Source: Bacteroidales bacterium (GTDB lineage Bacteria; Bacteroidota; Bacteroidia; Bacteroidales; VadinHA17). From it: a stretch of DNA of 17,965 nt. The notes beneath the pieces are model-generated. The model was not told the origin of the DNA. It worked only from the letters and a program-made list of their open reading frames with translations, and ran no database searches. Location: contig JAFGXK010000201.1 in the NCBI GenBank assembly GCA_016936695.1, positions 1 through 17,965 of the forward strand, given 5' to 3'. The translations under genes were made by a program, and so were the position numbers. Position 1 is the first letter of the stretch. Every line of letters starts with the position of its first letter. Below, piece after piece: positions 9,324-17,404 of this stretch.

Positions 9324-9905
9324 TTACAGGCATTTAAGAGCTCCCTTTATCAGGTCCTCAACTGTCAGGTTTTTCTCTTGCCTGATGATCCCGTCGAGTG
9401 CCTTCAAGACAGCGCTTCTGCCAAACCCAAGCATCACTAAAGCTGATAACGCCTCTTCACGTTTGGTATTGTCTGTAAATGCAAATATTTCGCCTGTTCC
9501 GGTGTGTTTTCCTATCTTATCCTTAAGATCTACAATTATCCTTTGTGCAGTCTTCAGTCCTATACCCTTTATTCCCTTCAGGGTATTGACATCTGAGCCT
9601 AAAATTGCCTTTTCAAGTTCGTCGTGTGTGAGCGAGGAAAGCATCATTCGTGCAGTGTTGGCACCTACCCCCGATACGGTGATAAGAAGCCTGAATATAT
9701 CCCTTTCTTCCTTGTCAGAAAAGCCATAAAGCTGATGACTGTCTTCCCTTATCACTTCATGGACCAGCAATATGCATTCAGCTTTACCTTCAAGACGGCT
9801 GTAAGTTGAAAGCGATATACTGGCAAAATAACCTATCCCTCCGTTGTCAACAACAACAAATGCAGGAGTCAGCTCTGCTATCCGGCCGGTAATGTAATCT
9901 ATCAT
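9324..9905 (-). CDS. ruvA: Holliday junction branch migration protein RuvA
   Basis: RuvA binds four-way DNA junctions as a tetramer and loads the RuvB motor, driving branch migration in recombinational repair. The 193 residues match the family length. The N-terminal OB-fold starts MIDYITGRI. Two helix-hairpin-helix motifs follow: VSGVGANTA at 78-86 and GIKGIGLKTAQRI at 111-123. The C-terminal RuvB-binding domain (about 148-193) includes EALSALVMLGFGRS. The ATG overlaps the pdxA stop as ATGA, which suggests translational coupling. sprA follows 19 bases after the TAA; I recall the ruvA-sprA order from other Bacteroidota. ruvB and ruvC are not in this window. Confidence 0.96.
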   Translation of the reverse strand: MIDYITGRIAELTPAFVVVDNGGIGYFASISLSTYSRLEGKAECILLVHEVIREDSHQLYGFSDKEERDIFRLLITVSGVGANTARMMLSSLTHDELEKAILGSDVNTLKGIKGIGLKTAQRIIVDLKDKIGKHTGTGEIFAFTDNTKREEALSALVMLGFGRSAVLKALDGIIRQEKNLTVEDLIKGALKCL

Positions 9906-11008
9906 AAGTGCGGATCGGAGTTTGGTATCTCTGGAGGAAGTTCGTCAACCCTGTCGGCATGAAAATCTATATCCTGGTGCTTTAGAGGATTTCGGGATAT
10001 CTCGGCATAGAGCTGCCGGTTCCTGAAGATATCGCAGGCAAGGAACAATGCATGGCGGAAGGAGCTTTCTGAAGCTTCTCCCTTGCCTGCTATCTGGTAT
10101 GCCGTTCCATGTCCGGGAGAAGTCCGGACAAATGGCAGGCCCGCAGTGAAATTTACACCGGTGTCGAACGACAGAGCCTTGAACGGGGTAAGCCCCTGGT
10201 CGTGATACATTGCAAGAATCCCGTCGAACTTTGAAAAGGACCCTGCCCCGAAAAATCCGTCGGCAGGAAAAGGACCAAAAGCAAGGATATTTTCTTTGGT
10301 GGCCTGCTGTATGGCCGGTGTTATCACTCCTGCCTCTTCCTTACCCAGAAGGGAGTTGTCGCCCGCATGGGGATTAAGTCCAAGAACCGCAATTCTTGGC
10401 TTGCTTATCCCGAAATCAAGGACAAGCGACTGATTCATCAGCCTGATCTTCCTCAACAAAAGATCAACAGTGATCATATCCGGCACTTCCCTGAGCGGTA
10501 CATGACCGGTGGCAACACCTATCTTGAGGCTCTCACTAACCATGAACATAAGCACATCCTTAACTCCGGCCTTCTCCATCAGGTATTCGGTATGACCGCT
10601 GAAACGAAAATTGTCCGACTGAATGTTGTTCTTGTCGATGGGAGCCGTCACAAGCACATCCAGCTTCCCGCTCCCGATATCGGTCACAGCTCTCTCGAGC
10701 GAGGCAAACGCAGCCTCTCCTCCCTGAGGTGTCGATTTTCCAAGCTCAACTCTTACATTGTCGTCGAGGCAGTTGATAAGATTTGCTTTCTGGCTGTGTG
10801 CCTCCTCGGCCGACCTGATATTATTAAAACTGAAATTGTTAATATTCAATGCTTTGCGGTGATATGCCGCCACCTTGGGAGAACCATAGATCACCGGAAT
10901 GCAGCTATCGTTGATCTCGGCATCCATAAGAGTCTTCATTATGACCTCATAACCTATGCCATTGATATCCCCCTGGGATATCCCGGCAACTATCTTTTTT
11001 TTGTCCAT
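9902..11008 (-). CDS. pdxA: 4-hydroxythreonine-4-phosphate dehydrogenase
   Basis: PdxA oxidises 4-phosphohydroxy-L-threonine with NAD(P)+. The product decarboxylates to 3-amino-1-hydroxyacetone phosphate, which PdxJ condenses with deoxyxylulose phosphate to make pyridoxine phosphate. The 368 residues are near normal (about 330-370). The family metal-binding histidines are visible: His169 in GHVPLREV, His214 in LNPHAGDNSLLGKEE and His269 in MYHDQGL. The substrate-binding GHTEYL lies at 138-143. The N-terminal SQGDINGIGYEV corresponds to the usual GDPxGIGPE region, with Asn and Tyr replacing the customary prolines. The gene starts 6 bases after pepA and overlaps ruvA by 4 bases. The enzyme fits the DXP-dependent B6 route and so would share deoxyxylulose phosphate with the MEP pathway that uses dxr, also in this window. 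Confidence 0.96.
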   Translation of the reverse strand: MDKKKIVAGISQGDINGIGYEVIMKTLMDAEINDSCIPVIYGSPKVAAYHRKALNINNFSFNNIRSAEEAHSQKANLINCLDDNVRVELGKSTPQGGEAAFASLERAVTDIGSGKLDVLVTAPIDKNNIQSDNFRFSGHTEYLMEKAGVKDVLMFMVSESLKIGVATGHVPLREVPDMITVDLLLRKIRLMNQSLVLDFGISKPRIAVLGLNPHAGDNSLLGKEEAGVITPAIQQATKENILAFGPFPADGFFGAGSFSKFDGILAMYHDQGLTPFKALSFDTGVNFTAGLPFVRTSPGHGTAYQIAGKGEASESSFRHALFLACDIFRNRQLYAEISRNPLKHQDIDFHADRVDELPPEIPNSDPHL

Positions 11009-11014
11009 TTAACC

Positions 11015-12478
11015 TTAATTCTTTTTTAATAAACTGCCGGCGTATTTCCGGAGAAATTCCGAAAGGAGCCTGGCACCTGTTCCCGGTCCTTCCTTAAGCC
11101 TGTAATAGTCATCTTTTTTAAGCAATCCCGGGCCGGCGATATCCAGATGAATAAGCGGATATTCGGCAAAGCGTTCAAGGAATTTTCCCGCGGTGATCGC
11201 ACCTGCTTCTCTTCCTCCAATATTCCTGATATCAGCAATATCCGATTTGATAAGTTCTGCGTATTCTTCCCAGAAAGGCATCTCAGCGATTCTCTCATAT
11301 ACCTCGTTGCCGCTTTCCTCCAGCATCCTGAAATACTTTCTTTCGGCATTGCCCATTACAGCAACAGCCTGTATCCCAAATGCCATTGCTGCCGAGCCTG
11401 TAAGAGTTGCCACATCAATGATCAGTTCAGGCTTATATTTTGAAGCATAGCTGATTGCGTCAGCCAGAATAAGTCGTCCTTCGGCATCGGTATTACCTAC
11501 CTCAACCGTCATCTTGTTAAACATTGTAATGATCTCGCCCTGGGTATAGGCATTGCCGCCCGGACGATTGTCGGTCGCAGGGACGAGTCCCACAACATGA
11601 ATCGGAAGCCCTGCTTTTGCTATTGTGCGAATTGCCCCCGTGACTGCAGCTGCACCGGCCATGTCTCCCTTCATGTTTTCCATATAGTCGCCCGGTTTGA
11701 TATTCAGTCCGCCGGTGTCATAAACAACTCCCTTTCCCACCAGAACAATAGGTTTCCGGTTAAGCACCTTCTCCGGCTTCCACTCAAGAATACAGAAAAC
11801 CGGCGGATCAACGCTTCCCCTGTTCACTGCCAGAAGTCCGCCCATTTTCAGAGCCTCAATCCTGCCCCGGGTAAGAACCTCAACATTGAATCCCGATTCT
11901 TCTCCTGCCCGTTTGATCTCCTCCGCGAGTACAGGCGCATTCAGATGACTTACCGGCTCATTGATGAGATCGCGGATGAGCCAGACCGAATCGGTCATAT
12001 GAGCAAGCCACTTCAGTTCATCATCATCCGGGCCATCATAAAGCATAAGCCTTGAAGGGTAAGCCGTTTTCTCCCTGTCGTCCCTGACGGTTTTGTACTT
12101 GTCAAATGAATAAAAGCTTAGCAGCAGGCCTTCCGTGAAAGCACCGACAGCCCCGCTGAAAGTCTTGTGCGGCGAAATGACAAGCTCCGAATGGTTGTTG
12201 GACTTTATTATCTTTCTGAGATTGTAAGCTGTTTTCCTGAGCTCTTCCTTCTGCCTGTACTCCGGGAGATTGTCCTTTACCCTGACTATGTAGGTAACCT
12301 TGAAGTATGAATTGATAACAACATACTCCTCATTGGCCTGAAGTTGTTTGAGAGCGTACTCCATTTCCGATTTCGAAAGTTTGAGCCACCCGGGAAGCCC
12401 GTATTCGCCTGTAATGCAAATAACCGACTGATCGGGAGATATTTGTGAAATCTTTTGTAATTCGGGTAAGTTCGGCAT
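11015..12478 (-). CDS. pepA: Leucyl aminopeptidase family (M17) metallopeptidase
   Basis: This is a cytosolic two-metal aminopeptidase that removes N-terminal residues from peptides, probably in peptide turnover. The 487 residues are full length. The C-terminal catalytic domain is complete: VGKGVVYDTGGLNIKP carries ligands Lys249 and Asp254 and catalytic Lys261; MKGDMAGAAAV carries Asp272; the signature NTDAEGRLILADAI carries Asp331 and Glu333 and catalytic Arg335. All align with E. coli PepA at a constant offset of 21. The N-terminal domain (about 1-160) is diverged, as is usual. It is the first gene of the pepA-pdxA-ruvA-sprA run and diverges from mqnC across 107 bases. Its leader holds TAACTTTA, one base from the TAnnTTTG promoter box, on the minus strand. 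Unlike E. coli PepA, no DNA-binding role in Xer recombination can be inferred. The pepA symbol is a family label. Confidence 0.93.
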   Translation of the reverse strand: MPNLPELQKISQISPDQSVICITGEYGLPGWLKLSKSEMEYALKQLQANEEYVVINSYFKVTYIVRVKDNLPEYRQKEELRKTAYNLRKIIKSNNHSELVISPHKTFSGAVGAFTEGLLLSFYSFDKYKTVRDDREKTAYPSRLMLYDGPDDDELKWLAHMTDSVWLIRDLINEPVSHLNAPVLAEEIKRAGEESGFNVEVLTRGRIEALKMGGLLAVNRGSVDPPVFCILEWKPEKVLNRKPIVLVGKGVVYDTGGLNIKPGDYMENMKGDMAGAAAVTGAIRTIAKAGLPIHVVGLVPATDNRPGGNAYTQGEIITMFNKMTVEVGNTDAEGRLILADAISYASKYKPELIIDVATLTGSAAMAFGIQAVAVMGNAERKYFRMLEESGNEVYERIAEMPFWEEYAELIKSDIADIRNIGGREAGAITAGKFLERFAEYPLIHLDIAGPGLLKKDDYYRLKEGPGTGARLLSEFLRKYAGSLLKKN

Positions 12479-12540
12479 AACCGGAAATTTTTGAAGCAGT
12501 AAAGTTAATCAAATTATTCATTGCATATTTTCCAAAGAGT

Positions 12541-12548
12541 TACCTTTG
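12541..12548 (+). promoter_or_regulatory. Bacteroidota-type promoter -7 box upstream of mqnC
   Basis: TACCTTTG matches TAnnTTTG exactly and lies 37 bases before the mqnC ATG. A possible -33 element, ATTG at 12520-12523, is one mismatch from TTTG but is spaced only 17 bases away, so that half is weak. Confidence 0.5.
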
Positions 12549-12585
12549 TCGCACTGCAGGATACTTAACAAATAAGCCGGATAAA

Positions 12586-13680
12586 ATGGAAATTGACTCC
12601 CTGTATAAAAAGGCTCTTGATCTGATGCCTCTTTCGGTTGAAGAGGGGACCTTCCTTTATCATAATGCACCTACGGAAGAGTTGATTTACATAGGAGATA
12701 CTCTTCGGCAAACCCACGTCCCGGGGAATTTTGCCGGCTGGATCATCGACAGGAACATCAATATCACCAATATCTGTTTCTCGCATTGTAAATTCTGTAA
12801 TTTCTGCCGCCGCAAGGATGATGCTGACGCCTATGTAACAACGATTGAAGAATACATAACAAAGATTGATGAGCTAAGCGCACTCGGAGGCGACCAGATA
12901 CTTTTGCAGGGAGGTATGAATCCCGATCTTGGACTTGAATTTTACACAACCCTGTTCAGGAATCTGAAGGAAATATATCCTTCCCTGAAACTCCACGCCC
13001 TGGGTCCAGCCGAAGTGGCTTATCTTTCGCTAAAGGAACAGCTCCCTTATTCCGCCGTCCTGAAAAGACTTGCTGAGGCAGGTCTCGACTCACTTCCGGG
13101 GGCCGGAGCAGAAATCCTGTCCGACAGGGTCAGGAAAATAGTATCACCGGCCAAGGCAACAACATCCGAATGGCTCGGCGTGATGCGCGAGGCCCACAGA
13201 ATGAACCTGCCCACTTCCGCCACAATGATGTACGGCCATATTGAAACCGTAGCGGAAAGAATTGAACACCTGGTAAAGCTGAGAGAACTCCAGGAAGAAC
13301 GTCCTGCAGGAACCTGGGGATTCATTGCCTTCATCCCCTGGCCTTTTCAGGATAAGGGGACTCTCCTCGCAAAGAGGCATGGCATAAAAAGCAGGTACAA
13401 TGCTCCCGATTACATCAGGCTGATTGCCGTCAGCAGAATAATGCTCAACAATATAACCAATCTCCAGTCATCGCTCCTGACTGTCGGCAAAGAGGTTGCT
13501 GTTCTTTCACTCAATGCCGGGGCAAACGATCTGGGTTCGATAATGATAGAAGAGAATGTAGTGAGCTCGGCAGGCTCTCACAACCGATTCAACGCGGAAG
13601 AGATCCGTTCGATAATAAGAGAAGCGGGATTCGTTCCTGTCAGGAGGAACCAGAAATATGAACCGGTGAAGACAGAGTGA
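12586..13680 (+). CDS. mqnC: Cyclic dehypoxanthinyl futalosine synthase (radical SAM)
   Basis: MqnC is a radical S-adenosylmethionine enzyme of the futalosine route to menaquinone. It cyclises dehypoxanthine futalosine to the spiro intermediate that later yields 1,4-dihydroxy-6-naphthoate. The 364 residues match the family length. The [4Fe-4S] motif CFSHCKFC gives Cys64, Cys68 and Cys71, followed by an extra Cys74. Family landmarks follow in order: LLQGGMNPDLGLEFY, LHALGPAEV, DSLPGAGAEIL, TSATMMYGHIET, FIPWPFQDKGT, and GANDLGSIMIEENVVSSAG near the C terminus. These favour MqnC over its relative aminofutalosine synthase MqnE. No other mqn gene is adjacent. The gene is monocistronic, divergent from pepA and convergent with tatA. 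The ATG at 12586 directly precedes conserved sequence and has no visible Shine-Dalgarno. Confidence 0.92.
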   Translation: MEIDSLYKKALDLMPLSVEEGTFLYHNAPTEELIYIGDTLRQTHVPGNFAGWIIDRNINITNICFSHCKFCNFCRRKDDADAYVTTIEEYITKIDELSALGGDQILLQGGMNPDLGLEFYTTLFRNLKEIYPSLKLHALGPAEVAYLSLKEQLPYSAVLKRLAEAGLDSLPGAGAEILSDRVRKIVSPAKATTSEWLGVMREAHRMNLPTSATMMYGHIETVAERIEHLVKLRELQEERPAGTWGFIAFIPWPFQDKGTLLAKRHGIKSRYNAPDYIRLIAVSRIMLNNITNLQSSLLTVGKEVAVLSLNAGANDLGSIMIEENVVSSAGSHNRFNAEEIRSIIREAGFVPVRRNQKYEPVKTE

Positions 13681-13706
13681 GAGTGAGAGCCGGGTAGAAA
13701 TAAAAA

Positions 13707-13725
13707 AGGGCTGTAAACCAGCCCT
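13707..13725 (-). terminator. Rho-independent terminator of tatA (possibly bidirectional)
   Basis: The perfect 7-base-pair stem AGGGCTG/CAGCCCT has a 5-base loop. On the minus strand it is followed at once by six T residues (complement of 13701-13707), the classic intrinsic terminator form, 28 bases after the tatA stop. On the plus strand the same stem follows mqnC by 26 bases but is trailed only by ATATACTTCTT, so termination of mqnC there would be weaker. Confidence 0.85.
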
Positions 13726-13752
13726 ATATACTTCTTCAGAATTAAGAAATTC

Positions 13753-13920
13753 CTATTTTGTGGCTTCCTTTTCGCCGTCGGCTTCAACCTTTGAAGCCTT
13801 CCTGAATTCCTTCATGCCCTGACCAATACCCTTCATGAGTTCAGGAATTTTGCGGCCTCCGAACAAAAGCACAACAACAAGCAGAATAAGAATTATCTCA
13901 GTTAAACCTATCTTTCCCAT
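13753..13920 (-). CDS. tatA: Sec-independent protein translocase subunit TatA
   Basis: TatA forms the pore-like assembly of the twin-arginine pathway, which exports folded proteins across the inner membrane. The gene encodes only 55 residues: MGKIGLTEIILILLVVVLLF, then GGRKIPELMKGIGQGMKEFR and an acidic/basic tail ending EKEATK. The order is typical of TatA: one N-terminal membrane helix (about 6-20), the Phe20-Gly21 hinge, then an amphipathic helix (about 25-40). Bacteroidota TatA proteins are often this short. The ATG at 13918-13920 begins the conserved sequence. The gene lies 72 bases after rseP with its own TAnnTTTG box and a terminator, so it is probably its own transcription unit. tatC is not in the window. 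TatB-like annotation is possible, but the length favours TatA. It ends with TAG. Confidence 0.93.
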   Translation of the reverse strand: MGKIGLTEIILILLVVVLLFGGRKIPELMKGIGQGMKEFRKASKVEADGEKEATK

Positions 13921-13943
13921 CTCTTTAAGTTTTTGAATTTGTG

Positions 13944-13951
13944 CAAAGGTA
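13944..13951 (-). promoter_or_regulatory. Bacteroidota-type promoter -7 box upstream of tatA
   Basis: The minus strand reads TACCTTTG, an exact TAnnTTTG match, 23 bases before the tatA ATG. No clear TTTG is seen at the -33 distance, so the call rests on one element and its position in the rseP-tatA gap. Confidence 0.45.
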
Positions 13952-13992
13952 TAAAAATAGTGTGTCGTTGTACCCGGAGGTAAAAATAAATC

Positions 13993-15324
13993 TTAATTCC
14001 TAATAAGTCTTAGTATATCATTCCCGTTGGCGAGGATAAGCAGGCCCAGAAGTATTATCATTCCTGTTACCTGGGCATATTCCAGGAATTTGTCGCTGGG
14101 TTTCCTTCCGGTCACCACCTCGTAAAGAAGGAACATCACATGTCCGCCGTCCAGTGCCGGGATCGGAAGTATATTCATAACAGCCAGAATGATCGAGAGA
14201 AGGGCCGTAAGATTCCAGAACGACTGCCAGTCCCAGACTCCTGGAAAGATGCTCCCGATTGTAATGAACCCGCCAAGAGATTCATATGCTTTTGTGTGCT
14301 TTGAGAAGATCACCCTGAACTGTTTGACATAATCGCCTATCGTCTTGAATCCCTTGCTTATTCCTGCCGGAATAGAAGCAAGGAATCCGTAGTTCACCGT
14401 CTTCAGCTCGAACATCTGGGCGTAGGTACGTGAGCTCCCCACCCCAAGTGTTCCTTCAGCAGAAAGAACAACGGGTATATCAACCTGGTTTCCGTTCCGG
14501 ACAGCATTCACCAGCACCTCTTTGCCCCGGTTCCGCGAGAGATAGCCCTGAAATTCATCAAACCACTGAAAGTTGTTGCCGTCGATGCCCACAAATTCAT
14601 CTCCTTCTGTGATTCCGGCCAGTTTTGCAGGCGATTCCTTGCCGAATCCGGAAACCACATAGGGCCTGAACGGAGTCCTTGGTTCCAGCATTCCCTCCCC
14701 TTTCAGCATCCTTGCAATGAACTCGACCGGTATTGGTAAGTTTATTATTTCCCCGTTCCTTTCAACCTGGATGGTCTTGCGGTCGTTAAGGATTATATCA
14801 GACGGTATCTCATTGAAATTCTCAATCTTCACATTATCCACCGACACAATCTTGTCGCCATTCCTGAGGCCTATTTGATAGCTTGCCGAATCGGTCACAA
14901 TTCCATATTTGACGTTCGCTGTTGGCAGATAGGTTTCTCCCCATGCATAAAGAACTCCTACGTAAATTATCAGAGCCGAGATAAAATTAAAGATAACGCC
15001 CGCCGTCATTATCAAAAGTCTTTGACCGGCACTCTTTGACCGGAACTCGTAGGGCTGGGGAGGCTGTTTCATCTGTTCCTTGTCCATCGACTCATCAATC
15101 ATCCCCGATATCTTAACATATCCTCCAAGGGGAACCCAACCGATTCCGTATTCGGTCTCCCCGGCTTTACGTTTGAAAAGGGCGAACCATGGATCAAAGA
15201 ACAGGTAGAATTTCTCGACCCTGGTCTTGAAAAGCTTCGCAAACAGAAAATGTCCGAATTCGTGGATTATAACTATTATTGAGAGGCTTAGAAGAAACTG
15301 AAGTATCTTTATTAGTATGGTCAT
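13993..15324 (-). CDS. rseP: RseP-type site-2 zinc metalloprotease (M50)
   Basis: RseP-family proteases cut transmembrane segments of anti-sigma factors and signal-peptide remnants within the inner membrane. The 443 residues match the family. The zinc motif HEFGH is at 21-25 inside the first membrane helix. A second membrane segment spans about 105-127. Two PDZ-like domains follow, about 140-190 (IGLRNGDKIVSVDNVKI) and about 222-290 (KLAGITEGDEFVGIDG). The third zinc-ligand region NILPIPALDGG is at 384-394, within the C-terminal membrane helices. The start codon overlaps the dxr stop as ATGA, so the two are co-translated. The dxr-rseP pairing is common in bacteria. The substrates are unknown; no anti-sigma factor gene is present here. 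Confidence 0.95.
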   Translation of the reverse strand: MTILIKILQFLLSLSIIVIIHEFGHFLFAKLFKTRVEKFYLFFDPWFALFKRKAGETEYGIGWVPLGGYVKISGMIDESMDKEQMKQPPQPYEFRSKSAGQRLLIMTAGVIFNFISALIIYVGVLYAWGETYLPTANVKYGIVTDSASYQIGLRNGDKIVSVDNVKIENFNEIPSDIILNDRKTIQVERNGEIINLPIPVEFIARMLKGEGMLEPRTPFRPYVVSGFGKESPAKLAGITEGDEFVGIDGNNFQWFDEFQGYLSRNRGKEVLVNAVRNGNQVDIPVVLSAEGTLGVGSSRTYAQMFELKTVNYGFLASIPAGISKGFKTIGDYVKQFRVIFSKHTKAYESLGGFITIGSIFPGVWDWQSFWNLTALLSIILAVMNILPIPALDGGHVMFLLYEVVTGRKPSDKFLEYAQVTGMIILLGLLILANGNDILRLIRN

Positions 15325-16490
15325 GATCGTTTACATAGTTCGTTAATATAGTTCTGGGCCTCTGTTCTGGCCAGAGAATTGGTGGTTTCAAGGTATCCCA
15401 GGCCGGGTGAAGCAAAGTATTCAGTCTTTTCCATTGTGTGTTCAACAACATCCGACATCTGAAGGAAGCCTATTTTCCCTGCAAGAAAAGCGCTGACGGC
15501 CACCTCATTGGCTGCATTCAGGATGCATGGCATATTACCTCCTTCTTTCAGAGCGTGATAAGCCAGGGCCAGGTTGCGGAACCGTTTAGTGTCGGGTGGA
15601 ATAAACGACAAAGCACCGCATTGAATCAGATCCAGTTTAGGCAGATCAGAGACCAGCCTGTCGGGATAGCTCAGTGAATACAAAATCGGTAATCTCATAT
15701 CCGGCACACCCATCTGAGCCTTGACAGATCCGTCGGCGAAGTGAACCATTGAATGAATTATAGACTGAGGGTGGATTATGACTTCTATCTTTTCGGGTAG
15801 CAGGTCAAACAGCCATCTTGCCTCGATGACTTCAAGACCCTTATTCATCATCGATGCCGAATCGATTGTAACCTTGTTGCCCATCTCCCAGTTGGGATGC
15901 CTGAGGGCTTCATGCGGTTTCACATGCTCAAGCATCTCCATTGTATAATTCAGGAAAGGACCTCCCGAGGCTGTAAGAGTGATTTTGTCAACGGGATTGC
16001 CCAACTCACCTGCGAGGCACTGGAAGATAGCGGAATGTTCGGAATCGACCGGAATGATTTTGCTACCTGATTCCTTAACAAGCTTTTTTATTATTTCACC
16101 AGCGATAACCAGTGTCTCCTTATTTGCCAGGGCAATTTTCTTACCTGCCCTGATGGCCGAGATGGCAGGCTTCAGTCCAGAGTAGCCTACCATTGCAGCA
16201 ACTACCAGATCGATGTTTGAACCTCTTACAACCTGCTCTATGGCTTCTTCGCCGGCGTACACTTTTACAGGATAGTCTTTCAGGGCTTCCCTGAGCTGCT
16301 GATAGTGCGACTGATCGCCAATAACAACCGAATCGGGCTGATAAGTGATCGCCTGCCGGGTCAGAAGCTTTATGTTGCTGCCAGCCGTCAGTACCTCGAC
16401 CGAAAACTCCCCGGGATACCTGGAAATAACATCCAGGGTCTGGGTACCGATCGAGCCCGTCGATCCGAGTAAGGCAATTTTTTTTGGCAT
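15321..16490 (-). CDS. dxr: 1-deoxy-D-xylulose 5-phosphate reductoisomerase
   Basis: Dxr rearranges and reduces deoxyxylulose phosphate to 2-C-methyl-D-erythritol 4-phosphate with NADPH. This is the first committed step of the MEP isoprenoid pathway, in the cytoplasm. The 389 residues match the family. The NADPH loop GSTGSIG is at 9-15 and ALANKETLV at 120-128. The metal ligands are Asp149 and Glu151 in VDSEHSAIFQCL and Glu220 in SMMNKGLEVIEARW. The substrate-binding SGGPF (175-179) and HPNWEMG (198-204) are present. The gene follows the M23 peptidase by 14 bases and overlaps rseP by 4, forming an apparent M23-dxr-rseP operon. An AGGGG sequence 6-10 bases before the ATG may act as a weak ribosome binding site. 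Confidence 0.97.
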   Translation of the reverse strand: MPKKIALLGSTGSIGTQTLDVISRYPGEFSVEVLTAGSNIKLLTRQAITYQPDSVVIGDQSHYQQLREALKDYPVKVYAGEEAIEQVVRGSNIDLVVAAMVGYSGLKPAISAIRAGKKIALANKETLVIAGEIIKKLVKESGSKIIPVDSEHSAIFQCLAGELGNPVDKITLTASGGPFLNYTMEMLEHVKPHEALRHPNWEMGNKVTIDSASMMNKGLEVIEARWLFDLLPEKIEVIIHPQSIIHSMVHFADGSVKAQMGVPDMRLPILYSLSYPDRLVSDLPKLDLIQCGALSFIPPDTKRFRNLALAYHALKEGGNMPCILNAANEVAVSAFLAGKIGFLQMSDVVEHTMEKTEYFASPGLGYLETTNSLARTEAQNYINELCKRS

Positions 16491-16504
16491 AAAAACCCCT
16501 GCTT

Positions 16505-17368
16505 TTAGAAAATGACGTATTTCTCAGGATCCAGAGGGCTTCCCTTGTACCAGATCTCAAAATGAAGATGGGGTCCGGATGTATATATTTCGCCCGAATT
16601 GCCAACAATCGCAATGGCTTCACCGGTTCTTACCAGATCGCCGGTCTCCTTCAGCAGCGAAGCATTATGCTTATAAACCGATACAATATTATTTGCATGC
16701 TGCACCTCGATCACATATCCGGTCTCCCTCGTCCATCCAGTGAATATTACAGTGCCTGCAAGCGCGGCGTCGACCTGCGATTTGGGTTTCGTTACAATGT
16801 CGGTCCCGTAATGTTTGAGGGAAGGATCGAATTTACCGGATACTATTCCCCTGACTGGAGGAAAGAAGTGAAGGCTGGCGAGACTTGTTTCGGATGCCGG
16901 CAGGGACTGACCCTGAGAAATATTAAACCTTCCCTCCGCTTCAATCTGTTCCCGCAAAGCCGAATCTTCGGGGGAGGTGCGGAAAGAGATGCTGTTATAG
17001 TTCGTGGCAGTATCCCGCAAAGCCATTGAACTGGCCGGTATGTCGCCGGATATAATAGCAGTCAGGTTTTCAAAATAACGGTCCCTCAGTGCGAGTTCCC
17101 TTTCAAGTGAATCAAGTCTGATGGCATTCAGAAGGATATCCCTTCGCATAGTCACATCGGGGTAGCCCGGAATGAATTCTCTGATATTTGTAAAAGCTAT
17201 CAGGGATGCTGTTGCTCCAACAATAAAAAAGACCACAAAGAAAATCATCAGGAACGAGTTATACCTTGTCAGCCTTATCCTCCATACCTCTTCAAAAGTG
17301 GTATCATTGGTTACGGCAAACTTGAACTTGTCGCGCCAGCTTTTCTTCTTCTTTTCGTTTTTAGCCAT
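16505..17368 (-). CDS. Membrane-anchored M23 family metallopeptidase (LytM-like)
   Basis: M23 peptidases are zinc endopeptidases that usually cut peptidoglycan cross-links, or activate other wall hydrolases when degenerate. The 287 residues comprise a basic cytoplasmic N terminus, one membrane helix (about 38-59), a helical or coiled-coil-like linker (about 75-145) and a C-terminal peptidase domain (about 170-287). Zinc-site residues are intact: His186 and Asp190 in HYGTDI and His269 in HLHFE (267-271); His234 in YKHNASLL matches the remaining catalytic histidine. The enzyme therefore looks active and would face the periplasm. The gene lies 36 bases after the superoxide reductase gene, with a TAnnTTTG box in that gap, and leads into dxr and rseP. 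I do not recognise a specific gene name. Confidence 0.9.
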   Translation of the reverse strand: MAKNEKKKKSWRDKFKFAVTNDTTFEEVWRIRLTRYNSFLMIFFVVFFIVGATASLIAFTNIREFIPGYPDVTMRRDILLNAIRLDSLERELALRDRYFENLTAIISGDIPASSMALRDTATNYNSISFRTSPEDSALREQIEAEGRFNISQGQSLPASETSLASLHFFPPVRGIVSGKFDPSLKHYGTDIVTKPKSQVDAALAGTVIFTGWTRETGYVIEVQHANNIVSVYKHNASLLKETGDLVRTGEAIAIVGNSGEIYTSGPHLHFEIWYKGSPLDPEKYVIF

Positions 17369-17389
17369 ATTCCATCAATGATTGGCCAG

Positions 17390-17397
17390 CAAAGATA
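17390..17397 (-). promoter_or_regulatory. Bacteroidota-type promoter -7 box upstream of the M23-dxr-rseP genes
   Basis: The minus strand reads TATCTTTG, an exact TAnnTTTG match, 21 bases before the M23 peptidase ATG. It is identical to the box of the tRNA-fMet promoter. No good -33 TTTG is visible; that region lies inside the end of the upstream gene. Confidence 0.5.
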
Positions 17398-17404
17398 ATA
17401 AACC

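Noticed and set aside
12479..12585. A complete promoter for pepA in the divergent gap
   Set aside because: The best minus-strand match is TAACTTTA, one base off the -7 box, and the nearest TTTG is 25 bases upstream, too far for a confident call. It is mentioned under pepA only.
12586..13680. Assignment to aminofutalosine synthase MqnE or a biotin-synthase-like radical SAM enzyme
   Set aside because: The order and wording of the conserved blocks after the cysteine motif, including MMYGHIET, FIPWPFQ and MIEENVVSSAG, fit MqnC better.
13753..13755. General reassignment of TAG to an amino acid, suggested by the sprA interruption
   Set aside because: tatA ends with TAG at its family length and has no other in-frame stop before its terminator hairpin. 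infB also stops at TAG at its normal end.
13971..13982. Small dyad TACC-CGGA-GGTA between rseP and tatA
   Set aside because: The 4-base stem is too short and has no adjacent T-run, so it is neither a convincing terminator nor a convincing operator.
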